Positions 9,357 to 16,936 of a DNA stretch of 64,000 nucleotides are shown one piece after another (positions within the stretch are counted from its first letter, which is position 1; each line of letters opens with the position of its first letter). Under the pieces are notes generated by a model. It did not search any database, had not been told where the DNA came from, and was given only the letters and a program-made list of their open reading frames with translations. Source of the stretch: Bacillota bacterium. Lineage in GTDB: Bacteria; Bacillota; Clostridia; Lachnospirales; Lachnospiraceae. The position numbers and the translations under genes are program-made. Where the stretch lies: NCBI GenBank assembly GCA_023408815.1, contig JAEYJO010000052.1, forward strand, positions 62,001 to 126,000, written 5' to 3'.

Positions 9357-10241
9357 CTAAGCGGTAACATCCTTGTCAAATTTCTTGATTACATAAGAGC
9401 CGGCCACACAGAGCAAAAAGACGACGATCGCCACAATGCTGGCATATCCGACCTTACTGTAAGTAAAGGCCACATCATACATATACAAGGAAAGGGATTT
9501 CGTCGCGCCGCTCGGCCCGCCGCCTGTCAGGGCAAGTGCGGAATCAAACATTTTCACCGTACCGGTAAAGCTGAATATGAGGCATACTACCATAATGGGC
9601 CTGATCAGCGGAAGCAGAATATATCTGAGCAGCTGAAAGGATTTCGCACCATCGATGTGTGCGGCCTCAACAATATCCTGAGAGATGTCAAGAAGTGCTC
9701 CGTAAAAAATGATGGCGTAAAAACCGATCGACGTCCAGATATCCATCGCGCACAGCGCTCCAAGTGCCGTGCTCTTTTGTCCAAGCCATGCCTGTACATA
9801 CTGTTCCAGACCGATACTGGCAAAAACACTATTGAGCAGTCCATAATGAGGCTGCACCTCATAAATTTTCGTAAACAGCTGCGACACTGCAACGATGGGC
9901 AGCACGACCGGAAAAAAAACAATCGTCCGCACTAAGGACTTACAGTGCCTCAGCCAAAAGTGAAACATCAGCGCCAGCGCCAGGCCAAATATGATCTGCC
10001 CGGACATGACTATCAAAATATACTTGCAGTTGACGATCAGTGCTTGAAAGAACTGCTTATCGGAAAACAGCTTAATGTAATTATCAAAACCGCAAAATTC
10101 CCATTTAATTCCGGGTGAACCGTTAAATACCGTGTAATAGAACGACCACACGACCGGAACAATTAAAAAACAGGTATATAAAAGCAGGCCTGGAATCATA
10201 TAGATTCCAACCGCTTGTCTATTTCCTAAAACTTTTTTCAA
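9357..10241 (-). CDS. Carbohydrate ABC transporter permease, MalF/UgpA type
   Basis: This 294-residue inner-membrane permease has about six transmembrane helices (first: GIYMIPGLLLYTCFLIVPVV). The EAA loop is ISQDIVEAAHIDGAKSFQLL, and LTGGGPSGATKSLSLYMY is typical of MalF/UgpA proteins. The start is a TTG at 10241 with AGAGGTG a few bases upstream. It lies 109 bases after the binding-protein stop, and that gap holds a stem-loop. It forms the translocation pore with the following MalG-like protein. Confidence 0.94.
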   Translation of the reverse strand: MKKVLGNRQAVGIYMIPGLLLYTCFLIVPVVWSFYYTVFNGSPGIKWEFCGFDNYIKLFSDKQFFQALIVNCKYILIVMSGQIIFGLALALMFHFWLRHCKSLVRTIVFFPVVLPIVAVSQLFTKIYEVQPHYGLLNSVFASIGLEQYVQAWLGQKSTALGALCAMDIWTSIGFYAIIFYGALLDISQDIVEAAHIDGAKSFQLLRYILLPLIRPIMVVCLIFSFTGTVKMFDSALALTGGGPSGATKSLSLYMYDVAFTYSKVGYASIVAIVVFLLCVAGSYVIKKFDKDVTA

Positions 10242-10285
10242 ATCCGTTCACCTCTCTATCGCGGCAGCATGCCGGCATTTAGAGA

Positions 10286-10320
10286 AAGAGGCAGCGCAGA
10301 ATATCCCCTGCCTGCCTCTT
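10286..10320 (-). other. Stem-loop between binding-protein gene and permease genes
   Basis: AAGAGGCAG (10286-10294) and CTGCCTCTT (10312-10320) make a perfect 9-bp stem with a 17-base loop. No T-run follows on the minus strand, so it is not a standard terminator. Such hairpins after binding-protein genes in ABC operons often stabilise the upstream mRNA segment or act as a partial terminator, keeping binding protein above permease levels. That role here is inference. Confidence 0.5.
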
Positions 10321-10350
10321 CCTTGTTCAAACATTTATTATTTGATTCTC

Positions 10351-11730
10351 TTATTTGGTCGCTTCATAGCATTCCTGCATCGCATCACAGTATTCCTGTG
10401 CGGTCATATCTCCGTTCATCAGGGACTGTACGTTTTCCTGTGCGATTGTAGAAAGCTCGCCGTTCATCAATGCCTCGAACCAGTTTGCCGTTCCTGTTAC
10501 CTTATTCATTTCATCTGCAACGAGCTTTGTATAGCTGCTCATATCTGCCGGATAATTTTCAATCACGTAACCCTTCAACGCGCCGAATTCAGCCATTGAG
10601 TAGTCTCCCACATTGGTTACGAAATACTTGAGGAAATTTGCCATCGTATCATCATAGGTTTTCTTGTTCAGGCAAAGGATCGTTCCGCAGTTCATCGCGT
10701 ATTCTGTACCTGTGCCCTTACCGCCGTCTACGGTCGGGATATTAAAGAAACCGATTCCGTCTGCACCGGCTGGATTCGTATCCGCATTCAGAGAAGATGT
10801 ATACCAGCTTCCGTTATAGATCATTGCTGCTTCGCCGGACAATACCATGTCTGCAGCCGTGTTCTGGTCTACCGTCGTCGCTCCGACGCCGAAATAGCCC
10901 TTCTGATTCATATCCTGAATCATTTGTGCTGCCGCCACAAAGCCTTCGCTGTTATAGGCTGTCGTTCCGTCTGCCGCCTGCTGCATGCAATCCTTGCCCA
11001 TCAGACGTATCGCATAAGCATGGATCAGCCTCGTTGCCGGCCATGAATCACCTGCTCCCGTCGCAAACGGCTGGATACCCGCATCCAGAAGCTTATCTGC
11101 TGCTGCCAGCATTTCGTCCCATGTCGCAGGCGCTGATGTTATGCCTGCCTGCTCAAATAATGCCTTATTGTACCAGAAACCTTCAATATTGAGTCCTAAC
11201 GGGAGATCATAAATGTTCTCCGTTCCTGTGAGTGCCGCCAGATAAGTGGTCGCGCCGTTATCGAGCTTATCATAAACACCGGCCTCCTCAAGAGCCTGTG
11301 TCACATCGAGAACGAGATCCGCCCCTATCAAATCAACTAGCGGCGTACCGGCATCATAAGCAAACATATCCGGCAGATCATCGGAGGCTGCGAGTGTTTG
11401 AACCTTTGTTTTTAAGTTATCGGAATCCACATACTCGAATTCCCATGTAAAATCAGGGTCCACTTCTTCTTTGTATTTTTCGCACATTGCCGTGATGATA
11501 CTTCCGTTTGCCGTTGTCGCCGCATCGTCCTCCGGCCACATGGATAAAATTTTGATTGTTCTGGATGCCGAAGTTTCCTCTACATCGCCTGTTTCTTCTG
11601 TTGTCGCTTGTGCATCTGCCTTTGTTTCCTGCGTCCCGCCCGATTCCTGCTCCGGGCTGCTTCCACACCCTGCCAGCATTACCGCAATTACGGATACACT
11701 TAAAAGTACCGATAATAATTTCTTTTTCAT
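10351..11730 (-). CDS. Extracellular sugar-binding lipoprotein of an ABC transporter (SBP family 1)
   Basis: This 459-residue lipoprotein has a signal with a clear lipobox (VIAVMLAGCGSS, lipid on the Cys), a Ser/Glu/Thr-rich linker, then an SBP family 1 fold (IKILSMWPEDD, TYLAALTGTENIYDLPLG, EAAMIYNGSWYTSSL). It captures the oligosaccharide or glycoside outside the membrane and delivers it to the two permeases. AGGAGG lies seven bases before the ATG. It is the first gene of the operon, directly downstream of the YesM/YesN pair that probably controls it. The ligand is unknown; rhamnose-containing glycosides are inferred from the enzymes. Confidence 0.95.
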   Translation of the reverse strand: MKKKLLSVLLSVSVIAVMLAGCGSSPEQESGGTQETKADAQATTEETGDVEETSASRTIKILSMWPEDDAATTANGSIITAMCEKYKEEVDPDFTWEFEYVDSDNLKTKVQTLAASDDLPDMFAYDAGTPLVDLIGADLVLDVTQALEEAGVYDKLDNGATTYLAALTGTENIYDLPLGLNIEGFWYNKALFEQAGITSAPATWDEMLAAADKLLDAGIQPFATGAGDSWPATRLIHAYAIRLMGKDCMQQAADGTTAYNSEGFVAAAQMIQDMNQKGYFGVGATTVDQNTAADMVLSGEAAMIYNGSWYTSSLNADTNPAGADGIGFFNIPTVDGGKGTGTEYAMNCGTILCLNKKTYDDTMANFLKYFVTNVGDYSMAEFGALKGYVIENYPADMSSYTKLVADEMNKVTGTANWFEALMNGELSTIAQENVQSLMNGDMTAQEYCDAMQECYEATK

Positions 11731-11764
11731 GTTAGCCTCCTACTTGAATTGTGATGACTTGTTC

Positions 11765-11793
11765 CATAAGTTTTCGAAAACCTGATACTTATG
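11765..11793. promoter_or_regulatory. Palindromic site upstream of the sugar ABC operon
   Basis: A perfect 12-bp palindrome, GTTTTCGAAAAC (11770-11781), lies about 40 bases upstream of the binding-protein ATG. It sits inside a wider inverted repeat CATAAG (11765-11770) / CTTATG (11788-11793). A weak -10-like TATAAC follows further upstream on the minus strand. It is a candidate operator for YesN or a catabolite regulator; the binding protein is not known. Confidence 0.4.
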
Positions 11794-11903
11794 TTATATC
11801 CGATTCGCCATCCTTTTTGCAGAGAGTCTTTTCTTATAATTTGTCATATAATTTCAGATTTTTTTTCATTCCTGTCTGTAAAAAAAATAAAATGTCCAGA
11901 TTT

Positions 11904-13646
11904 TTAAGGTTCACTTTGACGGTAAAACTCCAGATCCTTCACCGGAATTCTAATGATGACCGTTGTACCTTCTCCTATCGTACTCGAGACTTTTACACCA
12001 TATTCCTCCCCGTAGATAAGACCGATCCTCTCTGTCACATTTCTGATTCCATACCCCGATGCCTGCTCTTCTTCTACATGAAAGCCAACTCCGTCGTCAA
12101 AAATCTTCAGCTCGATGTCTTCACCTGCCCGGTTGCCGGAAATAATGACACTGCCCTCCCCGACCTTCTGCTCCAGCCCATGAATAATAGAATTTTCAAC
12201 AAACGGCTGCAGTAAAAATTTCATCATATAGCACTCAAGAACATCATCGTCAACATCAAAATAAACCTTGAACCTGTTTTTGAAACGGTAATTCATCACG
12301 CGCATATAATTTTCCACGTAGGTGATCTCGTCCTGCACACGCACATAACCCTTACCCTCATTCAACGACAGCTTGAACATATCGGATAGGGAAAGTACCA
12401 TCTCTGCAATATCCTGCGCTTTATATTTCAACGCCATAATATAGATCGAATTCAATGTATTATACAGGTAATGGGGATTGATCTGTGCCTGCAGCAGCAG
12501 AAACTGTGCTTTTTTCTTGCTCAGCTCGATGTCCACAATCTGTTTTTCCAAATAGAGATTATTGTTCACGACCCGTTTGATCGTCTCACCGATGGCACCA
12601 ATCTCACTTTTGTCAAACTCCGTCTCAATCTGACGTTTGCCGCCGTTGATCTCTCCTACGGCTTCTTCGAGCTTGCGCAGCGGCTTGTAAATATTATTTG
12701 TAACAAGAATCGAAATGAGAAATACGGCCCCGATAACAATTAAAAGCAGAATACCGATATACGAGCCGATATATGTGTTTTCTTCATACAGCTCATTTTT
12801 CTCGATACCGGTAATAAATTTCCACCCTGTCGTCGCATTGATCCGTTCCAGATAAAGAAACTCCTCGGTATCTCCATCTTCATCCCGATTCTGGTACGCT
12901 TCAAAAAAATCCTCCGTATTATCATTCTGTCCGATCTGCGTGATATAATTGTCGGCCTCATCCAGAAGCAGGACGATATTGCGCGTATTCAACTCGCTGT
13001 AGATCGCTTTTAGAAATGTTTTCCTGACCGTGATGATCATGATTCCTTCCTGCTGGTATTTCGACGTGTCATTCAGTTTTTTAATAATGGAAAAGCATGT
13101 CTTATTATCCGGATTGAGCACATCTCCGTTCCAGAAAATCTCCTTGCCTCTCGTTTCCTGTACGGACTGATACCAAACGCTGTCCTTTTCGATGCCTTCC
13201 TGATAGTAGGTAAGGTAAGGAGACGTATTTTTTCCGTTTTTCAAATACATGTAATAGCGGTCATAGTTATCGAACAAAAAGACGCCCTCAACCATATTCA
13301 GTTGATTAAACATCTCCGTGACCTGATTAAAAAGAGCTGCCCGGCTGTCGGAATCATAATAATGTCCGTTCGGATTCTGGGGCGGCGTACTGATCAAATT
13401 GATAATTGCAGGATCCAGCATATAATTGCGGATCGTACCGATCAAAGTTTCCAGATCCTTGTCGACAACAATATCAAAAGCCGCCAGATTGTCCTCCGCC
13501 AGCTTAATATATTGATTCTGCACTGTTTGCTTGGAAATGCGGTAAACCGTAAATACCGACACCGTTACCGCAACAAATGAAACGATGATGATCGCAATTA
13601 CGATCTGCCATTTCAGCTTTCTTTTGCTGTTCCAGTTATGTTCCAT
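11904..13646 (-). CDS. yesM: YesM-type sensor histidine kinase
   Basis: This 580-residue membrane kinase has one transmembrane helix near residues 15-37, a large extracellular sensor region (dCache-like), a second helix near 297-319, a HAMP linker, the His_kinase domain with QAQINPHYLYNTLNSI (phospho-acceptor His) and a HATPase domain with FLLQPFVENSIIHGLE and DDGVGF. It would sense an extracellular glycoside directly or through the binding protein and phosphorylate the YesN partner. It starts five bases after the YesN stop, so the two are co-transcribed. Use of the yesM symbol reflects the family, not proven orthology. Confidence 0.93.
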   Translation of the reverse strand: MEHNWNSKRKLKWQIVIAIIIVSFVAVTVSVFTVYRISKQTVQNQYIKLAEDNLAAFDIVVDKDLETLIGTIRNYMLDPAIINLISTPPQNPNGHYYDSDSRAALFNQVTEMFNQLNMVEGVFLFDNYDRYYMYLKNGKNTSPYLTYYQEGIEKDSVWYQSVQETRGKEIFWNGDVLNPDNKTCFSIIKKLNDTSKYQQEGIMIITVRKTFLKAIYSELNTRNIVLLLDEADNYITQIGQNDNTEDFFEAYQNRDEDGDTEEFLYLERINATTGWKFITGIEKNELYEENTYIGSYIGILLLIVIGAVFLISILVTNNIYKPLRKLEEAVGEINGGKRQIETEFDKSEIGAIGETIKRVVNNNLYLEKQIVDIELSKKKAQFLLLQAQINPHYLYNTLNSIYIMALKYKAQDIAEMVLSLSDMFKLSLNEGKGYVRVQDEITYVENYMRVMNYRFKNRFKVYFDVDDDVLECYMMKFLLQPFVENSIIHGLEQKVGEGSVIISGNRAGEDIELKIFDDGVGFHVEEEQASGYGIRNVTERIGLIYGEEYGVKVSSTIGEGTTVIIRIPVKDLEFYRQSEP

Positions 13647-13651
13647 TGATG

Positions 13652-14701
13652 CTACCGGCCCTTTCTGATCGTTCCTTTATATTCGTTCGGCGTCATACCG
13701 ATGTTTCTCTTAAACAGATCGCAAAAATAACGATAATTATGATAGCCAACCTTCTCGCTGACCTCCGTTACCAGATAACCGTCCTGCAAAAGCTTTTTTG
13801 CCTTTTGCAGCCGGATATCCGTTAAGTATTTCACATAGCTGATGCCAAGCTCCTCTTTAAAAAGCGTACTCAAATAAACCGGACTCATTTTTACAAGCTC
13901 GGCCAATTCATTCAAACTGATATCCTCATGATAATGCCCCTGAATATATTGCACCAGATCCTTAATCGTCCCATGGACAACACCCTGATCTTCCAGCTTC
14001 AGTTTGCTGATGATATTCAAGATAATATAATCTGCATATTCATCCACCTCATCATATGATTGCAAAATGAACAGATTCCTGTATGACGGGAAATGCTTTT
14101 CCGATGTGTTTGTCTTTGCGTTGTCGTAATAAACTCCCACAACAAACGTGACGAGGTTGTACATATAACGTTTATAATCCTCTATTTTCATGCACTCTTT
14201 ATGCATCTGCTCCTTGATATTTTTATAGGCTGCTTCCATTTCTTCATATTTTCCGGCGCACTGGATCCGGACCAGTTCGTCAACCTTATGTGTCAAATAG
14301 GGATTCCCCGTATTTTTGCGGATATTTTTATAGTACATATCCTCTGCCAGCCGCAGTGCCTCCTCGAGCTTTTCAAGTGTGATCGGCTTATCGACATAGC
14401 TGATCACGCCAAGTCCGATCGCTTTTTGCGCATAAGCGAATTCCTGATAACCGCTGATTACGATCGCCAGCATTTTCGGATATTTTTCCCGGCATTTTTG
14501 GATCAGCTCCAAGCCGCTCATTCGGGGCATTTTTATATCCGTAATCAGCACATCCGGCTCGTTGTCTTGTATGATTTCCCACGCAGTCAATCCTTCATTT
14601 GCATATCCTAAAATCTCGCACTCGACATTGATCTCCCCCACTAACAGCTTAATCCCTTCAATTACAAGAAACTCATCATCAACCGCAACTATTTTCAGCA
14701 T
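13652..14701 (-). CDS. yesN: YesN-type response regulator with AraC DNA-binding domain
   Basis: This 349-residue protein has a receiver domain with the acidic pair in VAVDDEF, phospho-acceptor Asp in DVLITDIKMPRMSGLEL and Lys in YVDKPITLEKLEEA. A helical linker is followed by a C-terminal AraC/XylS double helix-turn-helix (ISLNELAELVKMSPVYLSTLFKEE; GYLVTEVSEKVGYHNYRYFCDLFKR). It is the expected transcription activator of the adjacent sugar ABC and glycosidase operon when phosphorylated by YesM. GGGAAAAAT precedes the ATG. Its operator may include the palindrome at 11765-11793; this is inference. Confidence 0.94.
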   Translation of the reverse strand: MLKIVAVDDEFLVIEGIKLLVGEINVECEILGYANEGLTAWEIIQDNEPDVLITDIKMPRMSGLELIQKCREKYPKMLAIVISGYQEFAYAQKAIGLGVISYVDKPITLEKLEEALRLAEDMYYKNIRKNTGNPYLTHKVDELVRIQCAGKYEEMEAAYKNIKEQMHKECMKIEDYKRYMYNLVTFVVGVYYDNAKTNTSEKHFPSYRNLFILQSYDEVDEYADYIILNIISKLKLEDQGVVHGTIKDLVQYIQGHYHEDISLNELAELVKMSPVYLSTLFKEELGISYVKYLTDIRLQKAKKLLQDGYLVTEVSEKVGYHNYRYFCDLFKRNIGMTPNEYKGTIRKGR

Positions 14702-15126
14702 ATTTTTCCCATTCCTTTACCGCATCGCCTATCAAAGAAGCTCTTTTTTTATCGAATAATGAAAATAACACCTTAATTTTAAATCATAACCGTCATTATG
14801 TCTATTTCTCATACGCAAAATTTCATTTTTTTTCTAAAATTACTAATATTTCATTTTCAATCTGCGTTATTATCATCGGATGCTGATTCGGAAAATTTAT
14901 ATTATAAATCTTCTGCCATGAAACTGAAAAACGTAGAAAGATGCATCTGTTTTTCAGTTTTTTAATATACTGTTAATAGATAGGTTTTTTCTAATTTTTT
15001 ATTTAAATATTTTATTTTATCTATTTTTATAAGTTTTTTTATGATATTATTGACCTGTTGACAGTTTATAATTCCAGCCTCTCATTTGCGGGGGGTATTG
15101 AGTATCAGCGAAAGGAGGACTATCTT
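14702..15126. other. 425-base divergent intergenic region, AT-rich
   Basis: The region separates yesN (minus) from citrate synthase (plus). It is strongly AT-rich, with T-runs around 14980-15040. It contains one strong hairpin (14921-14960, listed separately) and a TATAAT-like hexamer near 15066. No convincing spaced -35/-10 pair was found by eye for either gene, and there is no coding frame of note apart from an in-frame upstream extension of citrate synthase from 15058 that is not needed. Confidence 0.6.
14921..14960 (+). terminator. 12-bp perfect hairpin with T-run upstream of citrate synthase
   Basis: AAACTGAAAAAC (14921-14932) pairs perfectly with GTTTTTCAGTTT (14949-14960) around a 16-base loop, and the right arm runs into TTT. 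In the plus direction this has the form of an intrinsic terminator, yet no plus-strand gene precedes it in this window region. It may be an attenuator in a citrate synthase leader, or may end a short transcript coming from elsewhere. The loop contains the palindrome GATGCATC. Confidence 0.55.
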
Positions 15127-16503
15127 ATGGATCACAATGTTTTTTCCGAAGTCACACCGGAAATCGTACAGTTGGCGAAGCTAAGCGAAAAAGCCGACAT
15201 TATCGAGACCGAACTTTTTACGAAATATGATGTAAAGAGAGGACTTCGTGATTTAAATGGAAAAGGGGTGCTTGCCGGACTCACGCGAATTTCCGACGTG
15301 CGTGCCAGCAAAACGGTGGACGGCGTTCAGGTGCCGATTCACGGAGACCTGTTTTATCGCGGCTACAATGTAAAAGACCTCGTTGCCGGATTTACAAAAG
15401 ACAACCGCTTCGGTTTCGAAGAGACGACTTATCTCTTATTGTTCGATAAATTGCCCACGGAAAAAGAACTGGCAGACTTTACTGCTCTGCTTTCCTATTA
15501 CAGGAGCTTGCCCACAAGCTTCGTCCGCGATATCATCATGAAGGCTCCCAGTAAGGATATGATGAATACTTTGGCAAGAAGCGTTCTGACGCTATATTCC
15601 TATGACGACAGGGCTGACGATACTACGCTTCCAAATGTGCTCAGACAGAGCCTGCAACTCATCAGCCTGTTTCCTCTGCTGACCATTTACGGCTATCAGG
15701 CATACAGCCACTATCATGACGGCAAGAGTCTGTATATTCATTCACCTAAGCCGGAATTATCTACCGCCGAAAATATATTGCATATTTTGAGACCGGATAG
15801 CTCCTACACGCCCCTAGAGGCGCGGATACTGGATATCGCACTCGTATTACATATGGAACACGGCGGCGGAAACAATTCCACCTTTACTACCCATGTAGTC
15901 ACTTCCTCGCTGACTGATACTTATTCCGTTATCGCGGCAGCTATCGGCTCCTTAAAGGGGCCCCGCCATGGCGGTGCCAATATAAAGGTAGTGCAGATGT
16001 TTGAAGATATGAAAAAGGAAATCTCCGACTGGGAGAACGAGGAACAGGTATCTGCCTATCTTACCAGATTACTGCAGAAAGATGCCTTCGACCATGCCGG
16101 CTTGATTTATGGTGTCGGCCATGCCGTTTATTCCAAATCGGATCCCCGCGCCGTCATTTTTAAATCTTTCGTGGAAAAACTTTCCGAAGAAAAAGGACTG
16201 CAGAAAGAATTCGCGCTCTATTCTCTCGTAGAGAAACTGGCACCGGAGGTCATCACGAGAGAAAGACAGATATACAAAGGCGTCAGCATCAATGTGGACT
16301 TCTATTCCGGCTTCGTTTATCACATGCTCGGCCTTCCTATGGAATTGTATACACCGATTTTCGCTATCGCACGCATTTCAGGCTGGTGCGCTCACCGTAT
16401 GGAGGAACTGGCCAACAACGGGAAAATCATCCGGCCTGCCTACAAACCCATCGGTGAAAACCGCAGCTACACGAATGTTTCGGATAGAAAAGGATCATCA
16501 TAG
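15127..16503 (+). CDS. gltA: Citrate synthase
   Basis: This 458-residue enzyme condenses oxaloacetate and acetyl-CoA to citrate, the entry to the oxidative branch toward 2-oxoglutarate and glutamate. Family features are the FYRGYNVKDL region, HMEHGGGNNSTFTTHV and the catalytic-region GVGHAVYSKSDPRA, with the C-terminal Arg region EELANNGKIIRPAYKP. The ATG at 15127 has AAAGGAGG a few bases upstream; a longer frame from 15058 lacks a ribosome site. The gene stands alone on the plus strand and ends in a terminator. 2-methylcitrate synthase activity cannot be excluded from sequence. Confidence 0.93.
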   Translation: MDHNVFSEVTPEIVQLAKLSEKADIIETELFTKYDVKRGLRDLNGKGVLAGLTRISDVRASKTVDGVQVPIHGDLFYRGYNVKDLVAGFTKDNRFGFEETTYLLLFDKLPTEKELADFTALLSYYRSLPTSFVRDIIMKAPSKDMMNTLARSVLTLYSYDDRADDTTLPNVLRQSLQLISLFPLLTIYGYQAYSHYHDGKSLYIHSPKPELSTAENILHILRPDSSYTPLEARILDIALVLHMEHGGGNNSTFTTHVVTSSLTDTYSVIAAAIGSLKGPRHGGANIKVVQMFEDMKKEISDWENEEQVSAYLTRLLQKDAFDHAGLIYGVGHAVYSKSDPRAVIFKSFVEKLSEEKGLQKEFALYSLVEKLAPEVITRERQIYKGVSINVDFYSGFVYHMLGLPMELYTPIFAIARISGWCAHRMEELANNGKIIRPAYKPIGENRSYTNVSDRKGSS

Positions 16504-16519
16504 AGGTTATAAATATAAA

Positions 16520-16551
16520 AACCAACAGATTACTGGTCTGCTGGTTTTTTT
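16520..16551 (+). terminator. Intrinsic terminator of citrate synthase gene
   Basis: AACCAACAGA (16520-16529) pairs with TCTGCTGGTT (16537-16546), one A-C mismatch, seven-base loop, followed by T residues to 16551. It lies 17 bases after the gltA stop and just before the convergent membrane-protein gene. Confidence 0.85.
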
Positions 16552-16557
16552 GAACAA

Positions 16558-16923
16558 TTATTTCTTTTTTGTATCGACTCCGTCTATGAACATCTTTTTC
16601 GCCCTATTGGAAGCTACCGCGAATAAGATCAAAACGATGATGAAGCCGCCGAAGGCTATGAGCGATATATAGGCGGGACCGCCGTACTCAGTGGTTATAA
16701 TGCCCATCAGACCGATTGCACATGTAAGAATTCCCATGAACAGCGCTTTGGGGAACATATAAGTAATAAAACCTTCCTTATCGCGGATCTTATTCACATC
16801 CACGTCTTTACTGACCAGCGCTCCGCCCGATATATTTCCTGTCGTCTTCATAGTAATAGCGGAATAAATCAGGTATATCCCGCTGATAATAATTAATAGG
16901 TCAAACATATTTGATGTATCCAT
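16558..16923 (-). CDS. Small membrane protein of unknown function
   Basis: This 121-residue protein is not recognised. It has three likely transmembrane segments: LLIIISGIYLIYSAITM near the N-terminus, FMGILTCAIGLMGIITT in the middle and LIAFGGFIIVLILFAVA near the C-terminus, ending in a basic tail. A loop after the first helix is charged. It starts 13 bases after the thrC stop and so is probably co-transcribed with threonine synthase. A metabolic link to threonine, such as export, is possible but unsupported by motif. Confidence 0.8.
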   Translation of the reverse strand: MDTSNMFDLLIIISGIYLIYSAITMKTTGNISGGALVSKDVDVNKIRDKEGFITYMFPKALFMGILTCAIGLMGIITTEYGGPAYISLIAFGGFIIVLILFAVASNRAKKMFIDGVDTKKK

Positions 16924-16936
16924 AGTATTTCGCTCC

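Noticed and set aside
15058..15126. N-terminal extension of citrate synthase
   Set aside because: The extra 23 residues have no family match and the ribosome site AAAGGAGG lies just before the ATG at 15127.
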